In this document: positions 54,072 to 63,327 of the stretch, in pieces | How the letters are laid out: each line of letters begins with the position of its first letter | How positions within the stretch are numbered: the first letter of the stretch is position 1 | Assembly: GCF_029892285.1 (NCBI RefSeq) | Contig: NZ_JARXVM010000009.1 | Span: forward strand, 62,001 to 126,000 | Direction: 5' to 3' | DNA length: 64,000 nucleotides | Origin: Rhizobium sp. SG_E_25_P2 | GTDB lineage: Bacteria; Pseudomonadota; Alphaproteobacteria; Rhizobiales; Rhizobiaceae | Translations under genes and position numbers: made by a program | The notes under the pieces: model-generated | What the model was told of the DNA's origin: nothing | What the model saw: the letters and a program-made list of their open reading frames with translations, nothing else | Database searches by the model: none

Positions 54072-55418
54072 TCAGGCGGAAAGAAGTCTCGCCATCGCCG
54101 CATGAAAACGGCGGCTGATGGCGTCCCGCTGAAGATGGCGGCCGCCTTCGACGCGTTTGACGCCAGCGGTCCAGACCGCATCGACGCTGAGGCGGCCGGC
54201 GAAGATCCAGTGATCGAGGATCTGGTCGTTGGTGAGATGAGGCGTTTCCGACAAATCGAGACTGACGAAGTCGGCCGTGTCGCCGACCTTGAGCGATACG
54301 CCCGCGCCGAGCGCCTTCGATCCGCCAGCCAGCGCGCCATCGAACAGCCGCCGACCGGTCGAGCCGCCTGCCGGCGCAACGACATTGCGGGCGCGCAGCG
54401 ACAGACGCTGGGAATATTCGAGTGTCCGGAGTTCTTCAGAAACGGAAATTAGAACATTCGAATCTGATCCGACGCCGAACGCGCCGCCATGCTCCAGAAA
54501 AGCCGGCGCCGGGAAAACGCCGTCGCCGAGATTGGCTTCGGTGATCGGGCAGAGGCCGGCGATCGCGCCCGACCGCGCCATGGCTTCGGTTTCCGCCCCG
54601 GTCATGTGTGTGGCGTGGATCAGGCACCAGCGATTATCGACCGGCATGTTGGTGAGCAGCCATTCCACTGGTCGCGCGCCCGACCAGGCGACGCAGTCTT
54701 CGACTTCCTTCACCTGTTCTGAAATATGGATGTGAATGGGGCCATCTTCGGCGAGCGGAATGATTGCTTTCAACTCCTCCGGTGTCGCGGCGCGGAGGCT
54801 GTGCGGCGCGATGCCGAGGCGCGCGCCGGGGAGCTCTTTGATGCGAGACCGGCAGGCCTCCATCAATCTGGCATAGCTGTCGATCGAGTTGATGAAACGC
54901 CGCTGTCCGTCGATCGGGGCTTGGCCGCCAAAGCCGGAATGGGCGTAAAACACCGGTAGTAGCGTGAGATGAATGCCGGTCTCGCTGGAGGCCGCCATGA
55001 TGCGATTGGCGAGTTCGCCGATATCGGCATAGGCCGCGCCATCCTTGTCGTGATGGACATAGTGGAATTCGCCGACGCGGCCGAAGCCGGCTTCCAGCAT
55101 TTCCATGTACAGCTGCGCCGCCACGGCTTCCATGTCATCGGGCGTCATCGTCAGCGCGAATTTGTACATGATGCTGCGCCAGCTCCAGAAATTGTCGGCG
55201 CCCGGTCCGCGAAGTTCGGCCAGTCCCGCCATGGCGCGCTGAAACGCATGGCTATGGAGGTTTGGCATGGCGGGGATGAGCGCGTCACAGGTCTGATCGT
55301 CGGGCATCGCCGCAACTCCGGTTTCCAACTCCGCGATCCGTCCATCCGCAAGCGTCAAACGGACGTCCTTTTCCCAGCCGGAGGTGGTGAGGGCGGTCTT
55401 TGCGTGAAGTCGGGTCAT
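54072..55418 (-). CDS. hutF: Formimidoylglutamate deiminase
   Basis: A 448-residue zinc amidohydrolase. PNLHSHAFQRAMAGLAE (about residues 52-68) provides the first metal histidines. HIHISEQVKEVEDC and LIHATHM supply further ligands and GVGSDSNVLIS the catalytic aspartate. HutF deiminates N-formimidoyl-glutamate to N-formylglutamate, giving the five-step histidine pathway. An N-formylglutamate amidohydrolase (hutG) would then be required but is not in this window. It is divergent from hutI with 111 bases between the starts. Confidence 0.94.
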   Translation of the reverse strand: MTRLHAKTALTTSGWEKDVRLTLADGRIAELETGVAAMPDDQTCDALIPAMPNLHSHAFQRAMAGLAELRGPGADNFWSWRSIMYKFALTMTPDDMEAVAAQLYMEMLEAGFGRVGEFHYVHHDKDGAAYADIGELANRIMAASSETGIHLTLLPVFYAHSGFGGQAPIDGQRRFINSIDSYARLMEACRSRIKELPGARLGIAPHSLRAATPEELKAIIPLAEDGPIHIHISEQVKEVEDCVAWSGARPVEWLLTNMPVDNRWCLIHATHMTGAETEAMARSGAIAGLCPITEANLGDGVFPAPAFLEHGGAFGVGSDSNVLISVSEELRTLEYSQRLSLRARNVVAPAGGSTGRRLFDGALAGGSKALGAGVSLKVGDTADFVSLDLSETPHLTNDQILDHWIFAGRLSVDAVWTAGVKRVEGGRHLQRDAISRRFHAAMARLLSA

Positions 55419-55486
55419 CGGCGTCTTCTCCGTTTGTCTTGTCCTAGCTGAAGGCGCTTAAAAATTTCGCTTGCCTCTCGATTATT

Positions 55487-55498
55487 ATGTATATACAT
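55487..55498. promoter_or_regulatory. HutC operator ATGTATATACAT between hutF and hutI
   Basis: A perfect 12-base palindrome in the 111-base divergent region, 32 bases before the hutI start. HutC sites in other proteobacteria have a TGTATA-TACA core, and hutC is two genes away. One operator here could repress both arms of the regulon. Confidence 0.78.
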
Positions 55499-55529
55499 GA
55501 ATTAAAAAGATTGAAGCGGAATATCGAGC

Positions 55530-56771
55530 ATGGACCAGATTTTTTCGCGACCAAACGCGCTCTACAAAAACGCCCGCATCGCTACCATGGCGTTGTCCTG
55601 CAAGGGACTCGGGGCCATCGACAGAGGCGTGCTTCTCGTGCGGGATGGGCGGATCGCTTTTGTGGGCGAGGAAGGTGATCTTCCCTCCAGCGAAATGCTG
55701 ACCGACGCGGCTGTGTATGATCTCGAAGGCCGGTGGGTCACGCCCGGCCTTATCGATTGCCACACTCATATCGTCCATGGCGGCAACCGCGCCCGTGAAT
55801 TTGAAATGCGTCTTGCCGGCGCCAGCTATGAGGACATCGCCCGCGCCGGCGGCGGCATCGTCTCCACCGTCAGTCAGACCAATGCCCTGAGCGTCGAGCA
55901 ACTGGTCGAAGCCTCTTTGCCGCGGCTCGACACGTTGATCGGCGAAGGCGTCACGACGATCGAAGTAAAGTCCGGTTACGGGCTGACGATCGAAGGCGAA
56001 CTCAACATGCTCCGCGCGGCCCGTCGGCTCGGCGACATCAGGCCGGTGCGGGTGATCACCAGCTATCTGGCGGCACATGCAACTCCGGCAGCCTACAAAG
56101 GCCGCAACGCAGATTATATCGCCGACGTCGTGCTTCCGGGCATGGCTCAGGCCAAAGCCGAGGGGCTCGCAGACGCTGTAGACGGCTTTTGCGAAGGCAT
56201 CGCCTTTTCGGTCGCCGAGATTGACATTGTGTTTCGCCATGCGCGGGAACTCGGCCTGCCGATCAAGCTGCATGCCGAGCAGCTTTCGAACCTCGGCGGC
56301 GCCAAGCTCGCGGCATCCTATGACGCGCTTTCGGTGGATCATGTCGAATATCTCGATGATGAGGGTGTTGCCGCACTTCAGGCGTCGGGCACGGTCGCGG
56401 TGCTTCTGCCCGGCGCCTTCTACGCCATACACGAGACCCGCAAGCCGCCGGTTGCCGCGCTCCGCTCTGCCGGAGCGCCCATCGCCATCGCAACGGATTG
56501 CAATCCCGGCACTTCGCCGCTGACCTCGCTGCTTCTGACCATGAACATGTCGGCGACGCTGTTCGGGTTGACGGTGGAAGAATGCCTCATCGGCGCGACC
56601 CGCAACGCCGCCCGCGCTCTGGGGATCTCGGCTGAAACCGGATCTCTTGAAACCGGAAAATCCGCCGATTTCGCCGTCTGGAATGTCGAGACCCCAGCCG
56701 AACTCGTCTACCGCATCGGCTTCAACCCATTGCATCTGCATGTTTTTAAAGGCGAAAGGATCTCGCTTTGA
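55530..56771 (+). CDS. hutI: Imidazolonepropionase
   Basis: A 413-residue metal-dependent amidohydrolase. [22 protein letters not shown] (about residues 77-98) carries the metal-binding HxH and the HutI-specific substrate residues. LHAEQLSN and [10 protein letters not shown] supply further ligands, and ATDCNPG (about 322-328) the catalytic aspartate. It hydrolyses 4-imidazolone-5-propionate to N-formimidoyl-glutamate. Its end overlaps the hutH start by four bases. Confidence 0.95.
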   Translation: MDQIFSRPNALYKNARIATMALSCKGLGAIDRGVLLVRDGRIAFVGEEGDLPSSEMLTDAAVYDLEGRWVTPGLIDCHTHIVHGGNRAREFEMRLAGASYEDIARAGGGIVSTVSQTNALSVEQLVEASLPRLDTLIGEGVTTIEVKSGYGLTIEGELNMLRAARRLGDIRPVRVITSYLAAHATPAAYKGRNADYIADVVLPGMAQAKAEGLADAVDGFCEGIAFSVAEIDIVFRHARELGLPIKLHAEQLSNLGGAKLAASYDALSVDHVEYLDDEGVAALQASGTVAVLLPGAFYAIHETRKPPVAALRSAGAPIAIATDCNPGTSPLTSLLLTMNMSATLFGLTVEECLIGATRNAARALGISAETGSLETGKSADFAVWNVETPAELVYRIGFNPLHLHVFKGERISL

Positions 56772-58303
56772 CCATCACGCTCCATCCCGGCTCCGTGCCG
56801 CTCACTGACCTCGAAACGATTTTTTGGACTTCCGCACCGGCGAGGCTGGAACGCTCTTTCGATGCGGGGATTGACAAGGCCGCGCGTCGCATCGCCGAAA
56901 TCGCCGCCGGCAATGAGCCCGTTTACGGCGTCAATACCGGCTTCGGCAAACTCGCCTCGATCAAGATTGACAGCGCCGATCTCGCCACGCTGCAGCGCAA
57001 TCTCATCCTGTCGCATTGCTGCGGCGTCGGAGCGCCGCTCGCCGAAAACATTGTCCGGCTGATCATGGCCCTGAAACTGATCTCGCTTGGCCGCGGCGCT
57101 TCCGGCGTTCGTCTCGAGCTTGTCCGGCTGATCGAGGGCATGCTGGAAAAAGGTGTAACCCCGGTCATCCCGGAAAAAGGCTCGGTCGGCGCCTCCGGCG
57201 ATCTCGCCCCGCTCGCCCATATGGCGGCGGCGATGATCGGCGAGGGTGAAGCGTTCTTCGAGGGCGTGCGGATGCCGGCCGCTGACGCCTTGGCGAAAGC
57301 CGGTCTTCAACCGGTGGTCCTCTCGGCGAAAGAAGGCTTGGCGCTGATCAACGGCACGCAGACCTCGACGGCTCTTGCGCTGGCCGGATTGTTCCGCGCC
57401 CATCGCGCCGCGCGGTCGGCGTTGATTACTGGCGCTCTGTCGACCGACGCCGCCATGGGCTCCTCGGCGCCGTTCCACCCCGACATTCATACGCTGCGCG
57501 GCCACAAGGGGCAGATCGACGCGGCGACCGCGCTCCGTTCGTTGCTGGCCGGATCCGAAATCCGTGAAAGCCATCTCGATGGCGACGAACGGGTGCAGGA
57601 TCCCTATTGCATCCGCTGCCAGCCGCAGGTCGATGGCGCTTGCCTCGATCTGTTGCGCATGGCCGCCCGCACGCTCGAAATTGAAGCCAACGCCGTCACC
57701 GACAATCCGCTGGTGCTGTCAGACAATTCCGTCGTCTCTGGCGGGAATTTCCATGCCGAACCGGTGGCGTTTGCCGCCGACCAGATCGCGATCGCGATCT
57801 GCGAGATCGGCGCGATTGCCCAGCGGCGCATCGCGCTTCTTGTCGACCCCGCGCTATCTTACGGACTGCCGGCCTTCCTCGCCAAAAAGCCTGGCCTCAA
57901 TTCCGGCCTGATGATCGCCGAAGTCACCTCGGCTGCTTTAATGAGCGAAAACAAGCAGATGTCTCATCCCGCGTCGGTGGATTCGACCCCGACTTCGGCC
58001 AATCAGGAAGACCATGTCTCCATGGCCTGCCATGGCGCGCGCCGCCTGTTGCAGATGACCGATAATCTCAATGCCATTATCGGCATCGAAGCGCTGACAG
58101 CGGTGCAAGGCGTGGAATTCCGCGCGCCGCTGCGCACCAGTCCCGAACTCGAAAAGGCCATGGCCGCCGTCCGCGCGGTTGTGCGGACGCTCGAAGTCGA
58201 CCGTTACATGGCCGGTGATCTCGACGCCGCCTCCCGCCTTATTGCCGAGGGCGGGCTCACCGATAGCATCTCGCCCGGCCTCTTGCCGCGGCTCGAAAGC
58301 TGA
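56768..58303 (+). CDS. hutH: Histidine ammonia-lyase
   Basis: A 511-residue enzyme with the canonical [15 protein letters not shown] (139-152); Ala142-Ser143-Gly144 form the MIO group that eliminates ammonia from histidine to give urocanate. The catalytic tyrosine is in [11 protein letters not shown] (53-63). The start is TTG at 56768, overlapping the hutI stop (TTGA). The resulting N-terminus [11 protein letters not shown] agrees with other HutH proteins, and there is no better start nearby. It contrasts with the triad-less paralogue at 51781. Confidence 0.96.
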   Translation: MTITLHPGSVPLTDLETIFWTSAPARLERSFDAGIDKAARRIAEIAAGNEPVYGVNTGFGKLASIKIDSADLATLQRNLILSHCCGVGAPLAENIVRLIMALKLISLGRGASGVRLELVRLIEGMLEKGVTPVIPEKGSVGASGDLAPLAHMAAAMIGEGEAFFEGVRMPAADALAKAGLQPVVLSAKEGLALINGTQTSTALALAGLFRAHRAARSALITGALSTDAAMGSSAPFHPDIHTLRGHKGQIDAATALRSLLAGSEIRESHLDGDERVQDPYCIRCQPQVDGACLDLLRMAARTLEIEANAVTDNPLVLSDNSVVSGGNFHAEPVAFAADQIAIAICEIGAIAQRRIALLVDPALSYGLPAFLAKKPGLNSGLMIAEVTSAALMSENKQMSHPASVDSTPTSANQEDHVSMACHGARRLLQMTDNLNAIIGIEALTAVQGVEFRAPLRTSPELEKAMAAVRAVVRTLEVDRYMAGDLDAASRLIAEGGLTDSISPGLLPRLES

Positions 58304-58334
58304 CATTTAAAAATCACGAACAGAGGGAACCGAC

Positions 58335-60011
58335 ATGACCGCCAATCCCCGCCACAATATCCGCGACGTCCGCGCCGCCACCGGCACTGAACTGACCGCC
58401 AAAAGCTGGATGACCGAAGCGCCCTTGCGCATGCTGATGAACAATCTCGATCCCGACGTCGCCGAGCGGCCGCATGATCTGGTGGTCTATGGCGGCATCG
58501 GTCGCGCCGCCCGCACTTGGGATGACTTCGACAAAATCGTCGCGACGCTCCGGGATCTGAACGAAGACGAGACGCTTCTGGTGCAGTCGGGGAAACCTGT
58601 GGGTGTGTTCCGCACGCATAAGGATGCGCCGCGCGTGCTGATCGCCAACTCCAATCTGGTGCCGCATTGGGCGACCTGGGACCATTTCAACGAACTCGAT
58701 AAGCGCGGCCTGGCCATGTATGGCCAGATGACGGCGGGGTCCTGGATCTATATCGGCACCCAAGGCATCGTCCAAGGCACGTACGAAACCTTCGTGGAGG
58801 CGGGCCGCCAGCATTACGACGGCAATCTGACGGGCAAGTGGATCCTGACCGGCGGCCTCGGCGGCATGGGCGGCGCACAGCCGCTCGCCGCCGTCATGGC
58901 CGGCGCCTGCTGCCTGGCGGTCGAATGCGATGAAACTCGCGTCGATTTCCGGCTCCGCACCCGCTATCTTGACGCCAAGGCGCACACGCTGGACGAGGCG
59001 CTCGCGCTGATCGACCAGTGGACCAAGGCGGGCGAGGCGAAATCCGTCGGCCTGATCGGCAACGCGGCAGACATTTTCCCCGAGCTCGGGCGTCGTGGCG
59101 TCCGGCCCGATATCGTCACCGACCAGACCTCCGCCCATGATCCGATCAACGGCTATCTTCCATCAGGCTGGACGGTTGCCGAATGGCGCGCCAAGCAGGA
59201 AAGCGATCCCAAATCGGTCGAAAAAGCCGCCCGCGCCTCGATGAAGGTGCATGTTCAGGCCATGGTCGACTTCTGGAACATGGGCGTGCCGACGCTGGAT
59301 TATGGCAACAATATCCGCCAGGTCGCCAAGGACGAGGGGCTTGAGAACGCCTTTGCTTTCCCCGGCTTCGTGCCGGCCTATATCCGTCCGCTGTTCTGCC
59401 GCGGCATCGGCCCGTTCCGCTGGGCCGCCCTGTCGGGCGATCCCGAGGACATCTACAAGACCGACGCCAAGGTCAAGGAACTGCTGCCGGACAACAAGCA
59501 TCTGCACAATTGGCTGGACATGGCGCGTGAGCGCATCGCCTTCCAGGGGCTGCCGGCGCGCATCTGCTGGGTGGGCTTGGGCGATCGCCACAAGCTCGGC
59601 CTCGCCTTCAACGAAATGGTGCGCAACGGGGAACTCAAAGCGCCCGTCGTCATCGGCCGGGATCACCTCGATTCCGGTTCAGTCGCCTCGCCGAATCGCG
59701 AAACCGAAGCGATGAAGGACGGTTCGGATGCCGTCTCAGATTGGCCGCTGCTCAATGCGCTCCTGAATTGCGCCTCGGGCGCGACCTGGGTGTCGCTGCA
59801 CCACGGCGGCGGCGTCGGCATGGGCTATTCCCAGCATTCGGGCATGGTGATCTGCGCCGACGGCACGGATGATGCGGCGCGCCGGCTGGAGCGTGTCCTC
59901 TGGAACGATCCGGCGACCGGCGTCATGCGTCATGCCGACGCCGGCTATGATATTGCGCTGGAATGCGCGGACGACAAGGGTCTGCGCCTGCCGGGCATCC
60001 TGGGCAACTGA
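58335..60011 (+). CDS. hutU: Urocanate hydratase
   Basis: A 558-residue enzyme with GAGGGAACC before its ATG. It contains [11 protein letters not shown] near the N-terminus, [26 protein letters not shown] (about residues 170-195) for the tightly bound NAD+, [14 protein letters not shown] and the C-terminal [17 protein letters not shown]. It converts urocanate to 4-imidazolone-5-propionate. Full length for the family (about 555). It is 31 bases after hutH and overlaps hutD by one base. Confidence 0.97.
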   Translation: MTANPRHNIRDVRAATGTELTAKSWMTEAPLRMLMNNLDPDVAERPHDLVVYGGIGRAARTWDDFDKIVATLRDLNEDETLLVQSGKPVGVFRTHKDAPRVLIANSNLVPHWATWDHFNELDKRGLAMYGQMTAGSWIYIGTQGIVQGTYETFVEAGRQHYDGNLTGKWILTGGLGGMGGAQPLAAVMAGACCLAVECDETRVDFRLRTRYLDAKAHTLDEALALIDQWTKAGEAKSVGLIGNAADIFPELGRRGVRPDIVTDQTSAHDPINGYLPSGWTVAEWRAKQESDPKSVEKAARASMKVHVQAMVDFWNMGVPTLDYGNNIRQVAKDEGLENAFAFPGFVPAYIRPLFCRGIGPFRWAALSGDPEDIYKTDAKVKELLPDNKHLHNWLDMARERIAFQGLPARICWVGLGDRHKLGLAFNEMVRNGELKAPVVIGRDHLDSGSVASPNRETEAMKDGSDAVSDWPLLNALLNCASGATWVSLHHGGGVGMGYSQHSGMVICADGTDDAARRLERVLWNDPATGVMRHADAGYDIALECADDKGLRLPGILGN

Positions 60012-60559
60012 TGCGCATCCTACGGCGGGACGACTATCGGAAAATGCCGTGGAAGAACGGCAAGGGCGTGACCGAAGAGGTCGCGTCCTTTCCGGACGGC
60101 GCTGGTCTCGATGAATTCGGCTGGCGGCTGTCGATCGCGCATGTGGCGGAGGATGGCCCTTTTTCCGTCTTTCCCGGGATCGACCGGACCATAACGCTGC
60201 TCTCCGGCAAGGGCATGACGCTTGATCTGCCCGATGAAAGTGTCGAATTGCACGTCGCCGGCGCGCCGTTTTCTTTTTCTGGCGATCTTGAGATATCAAG
60301 CCGCAACCATGGCGGCCCAACGGTCGATTTCAACGTGATGACGCGCCGGGGGATTTTTTCTCACGCGGTTTCGCTACTCTCGCCAGGCAACGTGGAGGCG
60401 GCAAGCCTGACCTTTGTGTTGATCCTGGAGGGTGGACTGGATGTCGGAGACACGCAACTCGCGCCATTGGACGTGGTCTGTCTCGAATTGGGCGAAACCA
60501 TGGAGTTTAAAGGCGAGGGCGTGCTGCTGAGGATCGATATCACGCCGGCGGATGCGTGA
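60011..60559 (+). CDS. hutD: HutD-family protein
   Basis: A 182-residue cupin-like protein starting at ATG 60011 in a TGATG overlap with hutU. The N-terminus [24 protein letters not shown] is the diagnostic HutD start, followed by FGWRLSIAHVAEDGPFSVFPGIDRTITLLSGKGM. HutD is conserved in hut operons and is thought to limit or govern hut activity, possibly by binding a pathway intermediate; its exact role is unsettled. Last gene of the hutIHUD unit. Confidence 0.93.
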   Translation: MRILRRDDYRKMPWKNGKGVTEEVASFPDGAGLDEFGWRLSIAHVAEDGPFSVFPGIDRTITLLSGKGMTLDLPDESVELHVAGAPFSFSGDLEISSRNHGGPTVDFNVMTRRGIFSHAVSLLSPGNVEAASLTFVLILEGGLDVGDTQLAPLDVVCLELGETMEFKGEGVLLRIDITPADA

Positions 60560-60579
60560 TCCGCCGGGAGAACGACTGC

Positions 60580-60756
60580 TCAGTGGCCGTCCTGGTTCTT
60601 GTCGGTGCGGTCGCCTTTGCCTTTGACCGTCGAGGTCGTGGCGGCATCCGGCTGCTGACCGGCATAGGTTCCGCCGATCTGGCCGCCGCCGCTGGTGCGG
60701 TCAACCTGCTCATGCGCTTTTTGCTGCGCCTTTTCGATTTGTTCGCTGGTGGGCAT
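60580..60756 (-). CDS. Small hydrophilic hypothetical protein (58 residues)
   Basis: Minus-strand ATG at 60756 preceded by GGAAGGAGCGACG, a strong ribosome-binding site, and a TGA at 60580. The protein starts MPTSEQIEKAQQKAHEQVDR, which looks like a short helix, and ends in a Gly/Gln/Thr/Lys/Asp-rich, probably disordered tail (VKGKGDRTDKNQDGH). No signal peptide, membrane segment or cysteine. It follows the NUDIX gene on the same strand with an 85-base gap containing an inverted repeat, and converges on hutD. Function unknown. Confidence 0.65.
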   Translation of the reverse strand: MPTSEQIEKAQQKAHEQVDRTSGGGQIGGTYAGQQPDAATTSTVKGKGDRTDKNQDGH

Positions 60757-60807
60757 CGTCGCTCCTTCCGTCTCGGTTCAGCTATAAAAACAGAACGATT
60801 GGAAACG

Positions 60808-60838
60808 ACGGGTGTTCCTAAATGAACGGAACTCCCGT
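60808..60838. terminator. Inverted repeat between the NUDIX gene and the small protein gene
   Basis: ACGGG-T-GTTCC (60808-60818) pairs with GGAAC-T-CCCGT (60828-60838) around a nine-base loop, with one T-T mismatch. It lies just after the NUDIX stop on the minus strand and is followed there by CGTTTCC, so it may be a weak terminator. Confidence 0.4.
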
Positions 60839-60841
60839 TCT

Positions 60842-61291
60842 TCAGGCCAGCGAAGCGATGAGGCTTTTCAGTTCCGGCTCATCCACACGCCGGGCGGCTT
60901 CCAGGATCGGCACCCATTCGGCAATGCGCAGTCCGCTCTCGGAAAACATATCCACGCATTTCTCAACGACGATGCGGTGGACGGTCACGAGACACACCAC
61001 GCCCTCCTTCTGCTTGACATAGATATAGCGACCAAACGGCTTTTTCTGCACGGCGCCGGCTACGCCGGCTTCCTCAAAGGCTTCCCGCGCTGCGGCCTGG
61101 CCGCTGCTCTCTTTCTTCTCCACCGCGCCTTTCGGCAGAACCCAACGTTTGGTGTCGCGACTCGTCACCAACAGGATTTCAGTCCTGCCCCGGGCATCGG
61201 CGCGCAAGCACAGCGCGGCCGCTTGTTCGACAAGCCTGCCGGCGCGGATATCGCGTGTCCAAGCGGTGAGGGTGGAGAGGTAGCTTTGCAC
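60842..61291 (-). CDS. NUDIX hydrolase
   Basis: A 149-residue protein starting with GTG at 61291 (AAGGA five bases before). The NUDIX box, G-x5-E-x7-R-E-x2-E-E-x-G, is complete in GAVEKKESSGQAAAREAFEEAGV (about residues 55-77), preceded by RWVLPKG. The protein hydrolyses a nucleoside diphosphate linked to another group; candidates include diadenosine polyphosphates and diphosphoinositol-type substrates (the VLPKGxxE pattern). The substrate is not determinable. A perfect 20-base dyad lies just upstream. Confidence 0.9.
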   Translation of the reverse strand: MQSYLSTLTAWTRDIRAGRLVEQAAALCLRADARGRTEILLVTSRDTKRWVLPKGAVEKKESSGQAAAREAFEEAGVAGAVQKKPFGRYIYVKQKEGVVCLVTVHRIVVEKCVDMFSESGLRIAEWVPILEAARRVDEPELKSLIASLA

Positions 61292-61749
61292 TCGGATCCT
61301 TGCGCTATATGTCTATCCAATTAGACATTTAGAGCTTAGCGGTTCGACGCCGGGTCTCGCAACAGAATTCTGCCATTCATGCGCGATCAGAATGGCCGCG
61401 CCCGTTATTTTGCGCCGTCCGCCTGCCTCATCAAATCTGTTTGAAAAGTGAAAGTTGGTGCGGCCGCCCGCTCCTCCGCGCTTCACGCACGGGCGGCCGC
61501 TATCGCCTCCGCACAGTCTCGCTTTCGCCGTTTTCAAGCGCCGGCGCGAATTGTGGACAGTGGCGAGATGGTTAAGAAGTAGATAATGGATAATCTATCG
61601 CGTCTTTCAGGAATCGCAAGATGCATTAATCGCTTTCGCAACCGATAGCACGCGATCCAATTGGCGCCATGATCAAACCCGGAAACGTCTGCAGAACTGG
61701 CGTGTTTTCACAAGACGCAATTTCCCGAAGTTGACGGGCGCAGAAGTTC
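61292..61749. other. Gene-poor region with a long GC-rich inverted repeat
   Basis: No convincing gene in 458 bases; a 74-codon minus-strand frame (61313-61537) has no ribosome-binding site or family features. GCGGCCGCCCG (61460-61470) and CGGGCGGCCGC (61490-61500) are perfect 11-base arms around 19 bases. No T-run follows, so this is not a classic terminator. The part from 61560 to 61640 is AT-rich. Confidence 0.5.
61309..61328. promoter_or_regulatory. ATGTCTA-N6-TAGACAT inverted repeat at the NUDIX promoter
   Basis: Perfect 7-base arms at 61309-61315 and 61322-61328, ending 17 bases before the NUDIX GTG. TATAGC on the minus strand (61307-61302) next to it could be a -10 box. It looks like an operator; no regulator gene is adjacent. 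Confidence 0.5.
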
Positions 61750-63327
61750 TCAGCCGTAGATCGCATTCAATTCGGCGCGATGCCGTTTCATGGCCAGATA
61801 GGCGGAATAGTCGCGTTCGTGGAGACGGGAGGTCTCCGAATTGGGAGTGATGACCTGTCTTCCACGATCATAAGGCGCCGGTTGGTTGGCGAAATCTGGC
61901 GCCAGTTCTGCTGCACGCATAGCATGCATAGCGCAACCAAAAAGAACCGAATCTCTGTTTGCCTCGGTCACCACTGATTTACCCGTGACATTGGCGTAAA
62001 GCGTGGGAATGAGCGGATGGCTCACAAATCCACCCGCCATCAACAGCGTGTTGACCTCGTCGCTTCCGGGCATATTGGTAAGACTGTCGCGGATAGAGCA
62101 GGCCAGACCGACACAAGCGCGCCAGAACAATTTGCAGAGACCATCGAAACTCTCGTCCAACGTCAGCCCCGCCAGAGTTCCGGTCAATTCCGGGTCGGTG
62201 ACGGGAGAGCGCGCGCCATGAAAATCAGGCAGCACGGTCAAGGGAGCGCCATATGCCGGGCCTGCCGCTGCAAGCCTCTCCGAGATCGCATCCAGCAACG
62301 CCAGAGGTGACGGCGGCGATGCGCCTCGACCAGCGGGATGCAGGCGGATCAGATGATCGAGCAGCGCGCCGGACGCGGATTGGCCAGCTTCCATCAGCCA
62401 GAGATCCGGCAAGGCGACATCGCGAAAACCACCCCAACATCCGGCTTTGGTCCGAGCATTCTCATCGAAGCGGATGACGCAACTCGACGTGCCGGCAATG
62501 AGCGCGGCCTTCCGGTGGAAATCCGCGCCGCCAACGGAGGCGAAGACGCCGATCGCGCCCGCATAGGCGTCGATCAGGCCGGGGGCGACGAGGCAGCGTC
62601 GTGTGAGCCCGAGAGCGTCTGCCGCGCTCCCGCTCAGTGATCCGATGGCCGCGCCCAACGGCGTCGACATCTCGGGAATTCCAGATCTTGCCGCCAGGTC
62701 GGACAGCCCGATGCGGCGATAGAAATCGTCGGGGCGTGCGCCGGGCGCTATGGGCTCATAGCCCCATTTCGAGGCGAGCGACGAATGCGAACGCGCAGGG
62801 GAGCCGGTGGCTCGCCAGGTGAGATAATCGCAGAGATCGAAGATCTGGCCTGTTTTCGCCCATGTCTCCGGCAGATGTCGTTTGAGCCAAAGAAGTTTCG
62901 GCGCCTGCATTTCCGGCGAAAGCCGACCGCCAAAACGGCTGACGACAGGGTCGTCCGCAAGCGAGCACTCCGCCGCTTCGTTGCGGGCGCGGTGATCCAT
63001 CCAGAGCATGGTGTCGAAGGATCCGCTTTCCGAGGCGGAGATCGAGATCGGCGCGCCGTCTTTATCTCTCGTCACCAGTGAACAGGTGGCGTCGAAACCG
63101 ATCGCGGCGATGTCATCGGGGGAAAGACCGGCGGCCTGCCGCGCCTCTCGCACGGATCTGCAGACGGCGGCCCAGATCTCCTCGCTATCCTGCTCATATT
63201 GAAGCGGCTGCGGTCGATTGAGCCCGATGGGCGTCACCGCCCGCGCCAACTGCCGTCCGCTGAGATCGAAAACGCCGGCGCGCGCGCTGCCGGTGCCGAC
63301 ATCCACCGCGATGACATGTTCACCCAT
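61750..63327 (-). CDS. FGGY-family carbohydrate kinase, D-ribulokinase-like
   Basis: A 525-residue kinase from ATG 63327, which lies inside the end of the upstream HAD gene (8-base overlap), so the two are coupled. It starts with the phosphate-binding loop IAVDVGTGSARAGVFD (residues 5-20), has GFDATCSLV and WMDHRA in the first domain, GTSSCVIRF at the ATP site and MAGGFVSHPLIPTLYANVTGK near the C-terminus. The AVDVGTGSARAGVFD start and the length resemble D-ribulokinase/FGGY proteins of polyol catabolism rather than xylulokinase or glycerol kinase. The exact sugar is uncertain. Confidence 0.85.
   Translation of the reverse strand: MGEHVIAVDVGTGSARAGVFDLSGRQLARAVTPIGLNRPQPLQYEQDSEEIWAAVCRSVREARQAAGLSPDDIAAIGFDATCSLVTRDKDGAPISISASESGSFDTMLWMDHRARNEAAECSLADDPVVSRFGGRLSPEMQAPKLLWLKRHLPETWAKTGQIFDLCDYLTWRATGSPARSHSSLASKWGYEPIAPGARPDDFYRRIGLSDLAARSGIPEMSTPLGAAIGSLSGSAADALGLTRRCLVAPGLIDAYAGAIGVFASVGGADFHRKAALIAGTSSCVIRFDENARTKAGCWGGFRDVALPDLWLMEAGQSASGALLDHLIRLHPAGRGASPPSPLALLDAISERLAAAGPAYGAPLTVLPDFHGARSPVTDPELTGTLAGLTLDESFDGLCKLFWRACVGLACSIRDSLTNMPGSDEVNTLLMAGGFVSHPLIPTLYANVTGKSVVTEANRDSVLFGCAMHAMRAAELAPDFANQPAPYDRGRQVITPNSETSRLHERDYSAYLAMKRHRAELNAIYG

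Noticed and set aside
60556-60825. 89-codon plus-strand frame overlapping the 58-residue gene
   Set aside because: Starts inside the end of hutD without a ribosome-binding site. The minus-strand alternative has a strong one.
61313-61537. 74-codon minus-strand frame
   Set aside because: No ribosome-binding site, no recognisable family and it includes one arm of the NUDIX-promoter dyad. Not supported as a gene.
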